From positions 2,604,001 to 2,668,000 of the forward strand of contig CM075653.1 in assembly GCA_037953625.1 (NCBI GenBank): a DNA stretch of 64,000 nt, written 5' to 3'. Source of the stretch: Crotalaria pallida. Taxonomy: Eukaryota; Streptophyta; Magnoliopsida; Fabales; Fabaceae. A model generated the notes under the pieces. That model had not been told where the DNA came from. It saw only the letters and a program-made list of their open reading frames with translations, and did no database searches. The position numbers were made by a program, and so were the translations under genes. Shown piece after piece: positions 10,594 through 22,500 of the stretch (positions are counted from its first letter, which is position 1; each line of letters starts with the position of its first letter).

Positions 10594-13500
10594 ATGGCCC
10601 CTTCATCATCAAAGTCATTTGCACCACAAGAAAATGAAGAGGCCCTCACATTTGGCCTTGAAGTGCTTGGTTCATTAACATTTCCAATTGCTTTGCTTTC
10701 AACTATTAATCTAGGAGTGTTTGAGATCATAGCAAAAGCAGGTGAAGGTGCAAAACTATCTGCAAAGGTCATTGCAATTGAGATTGGCACCAACAACAAA
10801 GAAGCACCTCTTATGTTGGACCGACTTCTTAGAATGATGGTTTCTCACTCTGTCTTAAATTGCTCTGTTCATGAAGATACGCAAACGATTCTCTACAGCC
10901 TCTCCCCAAAGTCCAAATATTTTGTGAATGATGCTGATGGTGTGTCATTAGGCCCTGTCATGGCCTTGCCTTTGGACAAAGTCTTCAGCCAAAGCTGGTT
11001 AGTTTGAAACCTTATTTCATAAGCACTAATTATATGGCTTTTTGAAAAAAAAAAAAAACACTTAAATGAGATAGTTTTAAAATTATGGATGAACGAAACT
11101 ATTTAAAAAATAACGCAAATAAAGTAAAAGAAAAAAAATCATGATTTAAAAGACTAAGTAATCACCAGCAACCATTAGGCCATAAACAGCCTCGATCCTA
11201 ATATATTACGGGTTCCAGGGCGAAAAAGAATTTGGGGTCCCTAATTTTAAAAAAAAGTTTATTAAAAATAAATCAATTAAAAATGTAGTATATATACATA
11301 TATCGAGTGAAGTGTCAATTTAGTTCCTGATATTTTTTCATTATATTGTATCAATTTACTTTCTGAAAATTTATAAATACACATTTAGTTGTCCCTCAAA
11401 ATTTTCAGATTTACCAATTTGGTTCCTCAAAATTTTCTTACATACATACCAATTTGGTCCCTCGTTCTTTGAGGACCAAGTTGAGACATTCGAAATCTTG
11501 AGAGACTAAACATGTATTATAAATTTTTTGGGATTAAGTTGGTAAAGTGAAAAAACATCATGCATTAAATTAGTACTCACTCTATAATCAATTAAAACAA
11601 TGAGTAAAGAGATAATAAAAAACTTTTTTTATGTTGGGTTGCAAAAATAAAGTTCATTACTTTATTTATTTATAATAAACTAACTTAGCAAATGAAAAAG
11701 ACAAATTTAAGTACCATGTTAAAAATCATTGATGGTAAAGAAATAAAATAACTTGCAACTATTAAATATTTTTCCAAAAATAAATGTACTATTAACAAAA
11801 TTTATGGGTCCCTGAATTTTTTGGGCTCAGAACGGTCGCCCTTGTCGCCCTCCCTCCAGGGCCGGCACTAGCCATAAATTATTTATTGTATAATATATAT
11901 ATATATATATAACAAAAATATTCATAATATTTTTTGTTTAGAATTTTAAAAATGTGTTACATCGATTCTTAATCTCTTATCCTAAATATGAAAGGAAGGA
12001 AATAATAATCAAATATTCAAGTAATTTGAAGAGTGACACAAAATTGTGACACAACTTTTTATAAGAACAAATGCTGTCTCTTTTCAATTGCTAATTAGTT
12101 ATGTACAGAACCAATAACTTTTTGGTTGCCACGTTATTCATTTTCTTACACATGGGTATAGAATAATAGAAACGTACTTTATCACACTGTTTTTTTCTTT
12201 TTAAAGAGATGAAACAAAAGTTCTGATGCCAGAATGATGAAAATATATATACACTATTGAAGAAGATGGGGTAAATATTTCTTTTTTTCCTTACCTCTTT
12301 TCATGATAATGAATCAATTTGCATTGATTCAGGACCGAACTGAATGGAGCAATTAAGGAAGGAGGTATACCATTCGAAAGGGTTTATGGCATGCATGCCT
12401 TTGAGTATGCAAGTAAGGATCCTAAGTTCAATGAGATTTTCAACAAAGCTATGATCAACTTCACCACTTTAGTTATGAAAAAGATTCTTGAGATCTACAA
12501 AGGGTTTGAGCACATCAATAGATTGGTGGACGTTGGTGGTGGTCTTGGTGTCAATCTTAAATTGATTACTTCCAAATACCCTAATGTCAAGGGTGTTAAT
12601 TTTGACTTGCCTCATGTCATAGAAAATGCCCCAGTATTTCCTGGTATGAGATCTATAGTTATTTAATTTATGTGTGATGAATTGTGTGATAAAAGGAAAT
12701 ATATATTTACCTAGTTCATCACAAAGACTATGCATTAATTTAAGAATAATTTTAATTGATTCAGGTGTGGAGCATGTGGCAGGAGATATGTTCGAGAGTG
12801 TACCTAAAGGAGATGCCATTTTTATGAAGGTACCTTTATTAAGAACTTTGCGGGGGCTATTCATCTAAACTTTCTTATTGTTTGGTTCCCATAATTAGGA
12901 GAAATTATTCAGATTAATGATCCCAAAATTTCAACGGTTGAACAAGTATTAATTAGGAGTAGTTAAAAGTTAAAACAATGGGTATAGCTAAGCAATGTCC
13001 ATGTCCTAAGCGCAGTGATTAAGAAATTCATCAAGAAAAAACTTGTATTGAAAATATAAGTCCACTAATTCTCCATATTTTAAATTTATCATTTTCCAAA
13101 ATAAAACTATCTCTTTTACTTTCTTAATCAATGCTCTAAGGTATTTTTTAGCATTTTCCTAAAACAATTTACTCCCTCTGTTCATTATTAGCTTTCCTTT
13201 TTTGGAAAATTTTTTGTTCTTTTTTTTTTAACCGTTTCTAAAACATGATTATGTTAAATTTTTACCGGCATATTTTTCTTTCCTGATATTCATTTTCTGA
13301 TTGGTTTTTTTTAAAGTATTTTCTTATTGCTGAAATGTGAAATCTACAGTTTTTTTTTTTGTCAGATCTGCATTATTTTTTAATTTGTTTGATATTTTGA
13401 TTGGTGAAATGTCAATATTACCTTTTTTTAGAGAGAATGGAGAATGCACTGACAGTGTAAAGTTTTTTTACACCATTAGTGCATCATACACCATTCATTC

Positions 13501-16500
13501 GTTTATGATCGTTGACTTTTAGATTATAGTAATTGTTGATACCTGAATATTTAGGGGCCCAAATTGCAAAGCCCAGTTTGTATAAAGGCCCAAAAATCAT
13601 CAGGCAAAACAAAACAATAAAAGAACACTGAGAAGGGCGTGGAAACATCAAGAGCTGCCCAGAGCGTCACGTGCCCAAAGCGACAGTCATCAAGGCGACA
13701 CATTCTGATGAGGTGCCCAGGAGAAAGAGTAAGACGTACTGATGGCAGTGAGCACAACATGTCCTCCCAAAGCGCCCCAGGTGTCATGGAAACTTGGGGA
13801 GAAAGTCATGATAAATGAGAGCGAACAGGGAGTAAGGCTTGTGGAAGGCGCACATGCAGACAAGGTATTCCAGTTCCTCAGGACTACAAAGAACGTGCAT
13901 GGGAAGCCAAGAGGGAATCTTTTGACTGCCTCGCTAGGCCCTTCCCAAGACAAAGCCAAGAGTAGCAAGACTTGAGCCCCACTCCTTCTGCAGCCACTGA
14001 TGACAAAGCCAAAATAAGGAAACAAACAAAAGGTACCTGATAAAGGAGATAATGCACAGAAGTCAAAGGGAAAAAATGTTATCAACCAGTGGATAAAGCA
14101 GGAAAGACAATAAACAGTGGACAAGAAGGACTCTATAAAAGGGGCCCTCCTCCAACGTATGCGAAAAAACCAGAACAAGGGTGATCAGAATACCCCAAAA
14201 ACACAACAATCACAACACAGAGAGAACAAAAGAGGGAAAAGGGATAGAAGCTTCCTTTGAAACTTAGGCTTAGTATCATAGAGGAGAGTGTAAAAAGCCA
14301 AAGCGCACACTCTTCCCCCTGTAAAAATACCACGAGTGTGGAAGCCATTTCCTTGTATCCACCTCTCTGTATCCCATTTCAGTATAATAAAAGCCTAAAG
14401 CTTCACTAAGTTTACGAACCCATTATCTTTTTACTAATTATTGTTTATCGCACAAAGCGGTCTGAAACAATTGGCTACTCCACTGGGGAAGCTATGGCTT
14501 CCAACCTTGAAGGAAATGAGACTCACGTTGTGCACCAGGTGCCTGTGGGAGATGCCGCTCCGAAGGCGCTACCCGCAGTTGCCATTCAAAACCCAACATC
14601 CGGTCTTGCAAGCGGCAGAACGGGAGCAGATTCTAGAAGGCTGAGCTTCAGATCCAACATATCAAGAAAGTTATGGTCCAGACAGTGAAGGAAATGCTCC
14701 TAGAAGCGCCGCTCCAAGGACGGCTATTGAAGGCACTCACTGTGATCAACAATATCCGACTGAAGAAGCGTTTCAGCAAGGAGGTTGTCCTTCAGCCCAA
14801 AGGTGACCTTCTTGAAAGGTGGTCTTCTCCCCAAAAGGTGAACTCCCTGGAAGGCGCTCCTCAGAGAGCGATCTTCCCAGAAGGCATGCTCACAGAAGGC
14901 GACCAGAAGGCGGTCACACAACTGAAAGGGCGAAAGTACGCTCTCACTGACGAAGGCGTACACAAAGTACGCTCTCATTGACGAAGGCGTACACAAAGTA
15001 CGCTCTTACTGACGAAGGCGCCACAATACAGAAAGTAGAAACTCAGGAGCAAAGGCGCAACAAGAGTCTACATGGAAAAATGCTTCATAAGCTAAGTACA
15101 TATAACTCTTAACTCAGTGCACATGCTAGTATGCCTTTTTCATGAATTTAATTATAATAGATGTGAATCATGACCAAATGAAAAATGTATTGTATCCAAT
15201 CACGTATCAGTTGCTGTATGTATAGTTAAGAAAATATAATTATTATATGCTCATTTTGTGTATCTATGTCCTAATAGGCTTTTCACGTGATATCATGCGC
15301 TACGTAGAGATTATCCTGATAACAATGATTTAATTTTACTTTGTCTAGAATGACATTGTTATGATATGTTATGGAGATGGTCTGACTCTAAGTTTGCCAT
15401 GGCTGAGAATTGCATATGTATGATCGCAATCATGAATGTTGTCGCTCTGATATGTGTCAAGTATTTGACTAGAAAAGCAGTAATTAGATAACTCTGTACA
15501 TTTGAATGTTTGCTGTAGAACTAAAATTAGTATATCATACTAGTCGTTCTTGCCATAATCTTGTTAACCTTTCTTGGCTCAACCATGGCATGATGAAAAG
15601 AAACTGTTCCCATCATGCAAAAACAACGTCTAAAGTTATAAATTGTATGATTTAAATGTTGAGAAGGCATGCTCTAGAAAAGCATTACATGAAAAACATG
15701 ATCTTGGCAATGATACATGATAATGCATTATTAATCTTGTACATGACTTACTAGAAACAATTGAAAAAAAAAAAGGGCTTGAATAGCATGAAAATGACCG
15801 AAAAATGAAAATTGTTTATGTAGGAACAATAATTGATATCTTCCACACATTCAGGAAGTCCTAAGTATGCCCTTAGGCCATGATTTTCCATGTTTTGCTA
15901 AGATACTCAATGTCATGGGAGGACCGCTTCCTCCACTAAGAACAAGAAGCACCTGAGCTATCCAGATAGAAAAGATCAGTGAAAATCAAACAAACAAAAT
16001 CAAGCAAAGATAAAGAATGAAATCACACCAGAAGGCGAACCCTGAAGTTGGTAGTAAGACGCATGAAATCCAGAACCAGAAGGCGAACACAGAGTCATGG
16101 CGGCAGGGCGCATGTCAGCCTTGCAAACAGAAGTAATCATGCATTTAGTATAAACTAATTGACAAGATGAAAGGCGGAACAAGCAAAGGCGAGGAAAGCA
16201 AAGTTGAATCAAAAACCTCATGTGAAGCAAAAAAGATGAAATCCAAGGCGCATCAGAAAAGAAACGGTACTAGAAATCCTGGAGAAAATGCAAACAGAAA
16301 GTTGCTAATAACAAACCAAAAACTAGAGAGCGAAGGTGCATCAGAAGCTGCGATCAAAAGCTGACAAAGAATTCAAACCGGAAAGACCAAGGTGTTGATA
16401 CCTCAATATTTGGTAGCCCAAATTACAAGGCCCAAATCATATGAGGGCCCAGGAATTTTCAAACAAAAAATAAAGCAATAAAGATACTGAGGAAAGCGCG

Positions 16501-19500
16501 CCAACTCTAGGAATTGTACAAGGCGACACACGCCCCACGGCGACGGCCACCAAGGCGACACGTCCTGATAAGGTACCCAGAAGAAAGAGTAAAGCGTACT
16601 GGTGGCGGTGAACGCCATGTGTCGCCTCAAAGCGTCTCAGGTGCCACAGAAACTCGGGGAGAGCATCGCGATGAGCGAAGGCGAGCCGGAAGTAGAAGCC
16701 CACGGAAGGCGCACACATGACCAACCAGAGGCGACGTAGCTGTCCAAAAGCTCTAACGGCTTGCGGAGGAAGCCAGGAGGGATCTTTTAGTCATCCGAAG
16801 CAAAGCTGAGGGGAGTAAGACTTGGAGTCCTCTCCCTCTTTGTAATCATCAAATTCCAAAGCCAAGAATGGTAAAGAAGACAAAGCTACTGAAAAGATGC
16901 TCTGAACACATGATGCAAAGGGTCATTGACCAACAGACAAAGGAGAGCGAGCAATGACCACTGGTCCAAAGCACCACTATAAATAAGAGGAGGAAAAAGG
17001 AAGGAGGGGGGAGCCCTAAAAAGGCCCCGGAGGGGAAGAGGCGACCCCGGGGGTAGAAGGTCGAAAGAGAGGACCCAAGAGGCCGAGAGATACCGGAAGG
17101 AAAGAGGAACAATACCTCAGAGCAATAATAATGATAATACAATATACACAAGATACACAAAAGAAAACACAAAGTTCCTTCCTCTGGAACTTAGAGGAAG
17201 TATGAGAAAAGAAGAGAAACTGGAAGGAGGAAGATCGCCCAGCAAACACAAGAAACATCACTCCTCCCCTGAAAGCACCCTCTAAAAAGGGGTGCCATGA
17301 AGAAGCAAGAGACAGAACGAACAACGAAGGAGGAACAGAAAAGGAGGAAAAGCTGAAAAGCGTGCATCTCCAACAACCACTGTAAAAACCAAGACGAGGG
17401 GGCCAGAATACCCAAAGCGCTGCAATCAGTAACGATTGTCACACGGAGGGCGTACAACGAAAAGGAAAGGAAGCTCCCCTTCTGAAACTCAAGATTTAAA
17501 AACATAAAAGGAGTGTAAAGCCAAAGCGCACACTCCTTCCTCTGTAAAAATACCACAAATGTGGGAGCCATTTCCTTGTATTAACCCCTTTGTACCTCGT
17601 CTCAATATAATAAAAGCCTAAAGCTTCATCAAGATTACGAACCCATTATCTCTTTTATTTAAACAACCATTATCGCACAAAGCGGTCCGAAACACAAGGC
17701 AACTTCAAAGCAAAAGCGTGCAAAAGATCACAAGCCAGAAAGTTAAAAGAAAATCAATGCAGATATCTGAGCGCAACAGCAAGACAAGATGAAAAGTAAA
17801 AAGGTCATAAAAAAACTCAAAAGGCGTACGACTTCAAGGCGTACAATTGCAAAGGCGTACACCTGCAAGGCGTACAATTGCAAAGGCGTACAATTGCAAG
17901 GCGTACAATTGCAAGGCGTACATGAAAAGGCGTACATGCAACATGAGGGCGAATGCAAGCTTCATAATGACCAATGCGAGTACAAGATCCTGAAAAGTAT
18001 GTTACTCAAAGGCATACTTAAACACTGAAGCATTGAATCAGATGCAAGGGCAAGGTGCAAGATAAAATCAAGCTAGAAAGCGTACAAGTGACTGACCCAA
18101 AACCGTTCCAAACATAACATAACCAAGGCAAGCTCGGTTTACTTGATGATTGAAGAACTACCAACGCAAAATCAGGAATTCATTCCAGTCTGCTTTCACA
18201 AACAAGCCAAAGCATCCCGACACAAGTGAAACGAAGAAGTCTATAGTAATAACAGAGCCCTTAAAGCAAGGCACATCTGAGCTCGTCTGTACGTCAAAAC
18301 AGACCATGCGAAAATGAGCACGAGCACAAAGTCAAGAAGCCAGAACAATATAGAAATCCAAGTGCTTACAAATTGATGATATCAAGAAAAGCATAAAGAA
18401 AAGTAGCACCAGCAACAAGAGGTGTTACGAAGCACAAGCAATCAGAGCTAAGCAATCAATCAGAAGCAAGGTACAATGCTAAAGCTTGAAGCGACACTAA
18501 TGACATGAGGTGTCCCCGGAAAGAGCTCAAATGATACTGATGACATGAGGTATCGCTGTATCAAAAACCCCTCAAACAGGGTCAATAATGCCAAACGCGA
18601 GGTTCAACACTTCAAAAAAAAAAGAAGAAAAAGAAAAAAAAAGAAAGAACAGTGTTGGACCGTACCGCGGGCACAAGCCTCTTATCGCGGTACCCGGATA
18701 AACCTCCTCAAAAGAGAAATTTTCGGGACAGACGCGGGCGAAGTACGCCATATCGCGAGACTAGAAAAGGTCCCGGGAAACAAGGGCGCTAGTCTTAAAC
18801 GCGGGCGGAAAATCTGTAGAAAAAGAGGTTGGCTAACGCAAGATCCAAAGCGATCCGTTAGTAATGAAGCCCAAAGCGGCAAACTGAAAAAGTCCAAAGT
18901 GACAACTGAAAAGAAAAAGCCCAAAGCGGCAACTAGAAAGAAAAAGCCCAAAAGCGGCAGCTGAGAAGCCCAAAGCGGCAAAATCTGTAGAGCGTGCCCA
19001 ACGTGCACCCTGAGATAAAATCTTTGGCACCGATGACATGAGGGGCCATTACTGAAAATAACCTGAAAAATCTTTGGCACCGATGACATGAGGGGCCATT
19101 ACTGAAAATAACCTGAAAAATCTTTGGCACCAATGACATGAGGGGCCATTGAAGTCTGCAACAAGTTTGAAGCGCCCAAAGCGCGCTCCAAAAAAAAAGG
19201 GGGGGAGAGGGGAGGAAGAAAAGAAAACCTTCCTTGGGCACCCAATGACATAAGGGCCCTTGTTGTAAAAAAAAAGAAAAAAAAAGGGAAAGAAAAGAAA
19301 AGAAGAAGAAAAAGAAGAAATGTGCGCTATTAAGAAAAAGCACCAAAACTGGAAAGAGCGTACAAGAGCAGAAACAAGCACAAGTGCAGTAACAAGCAAT
19401 TATAAAGCTACGTTCACAAGACAGAGTTCAAACTACAATGGCGCCAAAGCGACAAAGCCGACAAGAGCGCACAAGAGCCAAAAGTGTACAACTTAAATAC

Positions 19501-22500
19501 AAGCCTAGGAAGCAAGACAAACGAAGACACGTGAAGCAAAGCTGAGATGTGCATAAACATTGTCAAGGTGGCAGCAGGCATACAAAAGCAGAGTCTAAGC
19601 CTGAAGAGCACACCACCACAAATAAGTACAACTTCAAGAAGTTCAGCAAAACAAATTCTGAAATGCAAGTCCAAAAGCAACATAGCCTAAACAGCAACTA
19701 TCAAACACTAAAAAGAGCATTCAGAAGTCACTTGTGCAAAGATGGGATGAGAGTTCCTTTGAACGAGTAGCCAAAGCAGTGCAGCGCTCTTACAAAGTAC
19801 GCTTGGTTTCAGCCAAGCCAGCGACATCAAAGGGAGGCCGCAGTTTCTCCAATCTATCAATGGTATCATCAAGCCAAGTACCAGAATAGTGTTGAAACCT
19901 GACAGAATGGAGGCAGTCCAAGAGCTCCACCTTGTCCTCCCACGGCAAGGCGTCAACATCAACAGAGCTCACCAAACCCAGCACTTGCACCATGGTATGC
20001 GCAGCGGACTCCCTGAAAAAGCGAGGGAACGAAGCACCTAGTGGCACCAAGTCAGGATGGGCAAGAAGAAACGAGTCAAGCATAGACTGCTCCTCCGCAT
20101 CAAGAGAGCCACGAGACTTGGCAGAAAATGCCGCAGCAAAGCAGAAAAAGAGCAAAGAAAAAAAAGCGAGAAAAGCGGCAAAATTTACAAATTAATTAAA
20201 TATGTGAAGATTGATGTTAAATGTGAAGGAAACCCAAATTGATGCATGGTAAAAGGAACACTCACAAACTGAAGAAGAAGCTGGAGAAGCAACAACTTGT
20301 GCAATTTTGACAGAAGGAAGCCGAATGGGAGGAGTCTCATGCACGGGACGCCCTTCAGAAGAGCTCACAATACCCTTTGAAACTTCAGCTACATTTGCAG
20401 AACCTGCATTCCCTTCATCAAGAGGAGCGAAGTCAGTATCGCTCTCATGAACAGCATGATCCTCAATGGGAACCTCCACAGCAACATTAACTTGGTTTTC
20501 CTTGGGGGCAAGAGCGTCCGTTTCAGCATCCAAGTCATCAAAAACAGTGTCAACAGGAACACCTTCACTTATAATGATATCAGCATCATTCACAGCAACA
20601 TCTGAAGAAGCATCAGCAAGAGCGCCCTTGGAAATAATAGAAACGCCCTTAAAAGTGCCAACAGGGGGCATCAAAGGATCAGTATCCTCACCAACAGCAG
20701 ATTCAGAAGAAACAGAGGGGGGCAACGCCCCCACTAACAAAAAGGATGACGGCGGAAGTCCAAGGAGCCCTCACCACCAAGGGTGGATGGAATTGTTGGA
20801 GAACTGACTAGAGTATGGACACCTTCAGAAATCTGAGGCGAAGGCGACGCCGAGGAACGACCACTAGAGCCACTTGTACCCAAAAGGAATATGAGAGAGG
20901 CAATGAGTGAGAAAACACTTAGGAAAAAGCGAAGAAGGAGAAGTTGCTGCCAAATCAAGCACCAAAGCGCACACCGAAGGCGCACAACGAAAGCGCGCAC
21001 AACGAAGGCGCACAACGAAAGCGCACAACGAAAGCGCGCACCGAAGGTGCACAACGAAGGCGCACAACGAAAGCGCACACCGAAGGCGCACACGAAAGCG
21101 CGCACCGAAGGCGCACAACGAAAGCGCGCACTAAAGGCGCCCTCAGTCCAGTACAAAGGGCGACACCTTGCCCAGTAGTAGCAGTATGAAGTATCTCTGT
21201 TCAGTCCCAAAGGCAACGCTCTACCCCATGTCATGCAGTCAGAAGGCGTCCCCTCAGTTCAACCTCAAACGGGAAAAAGAGAGAAGAAAGTGTGCAGGTC
21301 CAAGAGCGACACCTGAAAGCGCACGCCCCTGTCTAACTTTGATGCTCCCTTAAGGATGCATCTTTCTGAAATATGTCCTCAATCCATTCTTGCCACCCAC
21401 CTGTGGTAGTGACCCTTACATGAAAGCACACCTCAGATTAAGGGAACTCAGAACAAAGAAGACAAGAGCGAAGAATGAGTGGAACGGAAAGAAGGAAAAG
21501 GAGAAACAGGTGAGAGGGGAAACAAAGTAGGATTTGCACTGAAAAGGAAATCCTTTCCTTCTCACTGCAAAGGGGGCAATTGTTGATACCTGAATATTTA
21601 GGGGCCCAAATTGCAAAGCCCAGTTTGTATAAAGGCCCAAAAATCATCAGGCAAAACAAAACAATAAAAGAACACTGAGAAGGGCGTGGAACCATCAAGA
21701 GCTGCCCAGAGCGTCACGTGCCCAAAGCGACAGTCATCAAGGCGACACATTCTGATGAGGTGCCCAGGAGAAAGAGTAAGACGTACTGATGGCAGTGAGC
21801 ACAACATGTCCTCCCAAAGCGCCCCAGGTGTCATGGAAACTTGGGGAGAAAGTCATGATAAATGAGAGCGAACTGGGAGTAAGGCTTGTGGAAGGCGCAC
21901 ATGCAGACAAGGTATTCCAGTTCCTCAGGACTACAAGGAACGTGCATGGGAAGCCAAGAGGGAATCTTTTGACTGCCTCGCTAGGCCCTTCCCAAGACAA
22001 AGCCAAGAGTAGCAAGACTTGAGCCCCACTCCTTCTGCAGCCACTGATGACAAAGCCAAAATAAGGAAACAAACGAAAGGTACCTGATAAAGGAGATAAT
22101 ACACAGAAGTCAAAGGGAAAAAATGTTATCAACCAGTGGATAAAGCAGGAAAGACAATAAACAGTGGACAAGAAGGACCCTATAAAAGGGGCCCTCCTCC
22201 AACGTATGCGAAAAAACCAGAACAAGGGTGATCAGAATACCCCAAAAACACAACAACCAACAACAATCACAACACAGAGAGAAAAAAAGAGGGAAAAGGG
22301 ATAGAAGCTTCCTTTGAAACTTAGGCTTAGTATCATAGAGGAGAGTGTAAAAAGCCAAAGCGCACACTCTTCCCCCTGTAAAAATACCACGAGTGTGGAA
22401 GCCATTTCCTTGTATCCACCTCTCTGTATCCCATTTCAGTATAATAAAAGCCTGAAGCTTCACTAAGTTTACGAACCCATTATCTTTTTACTAATTATTG

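Noticed and set aside
20860..21230. Several overlapping open frames of Lys/Arg/Ala/His or Cys/Ala/Phe repeats
   Set aside because: They are translations of a 12-13 bp minisatellite in every frame on both strands.
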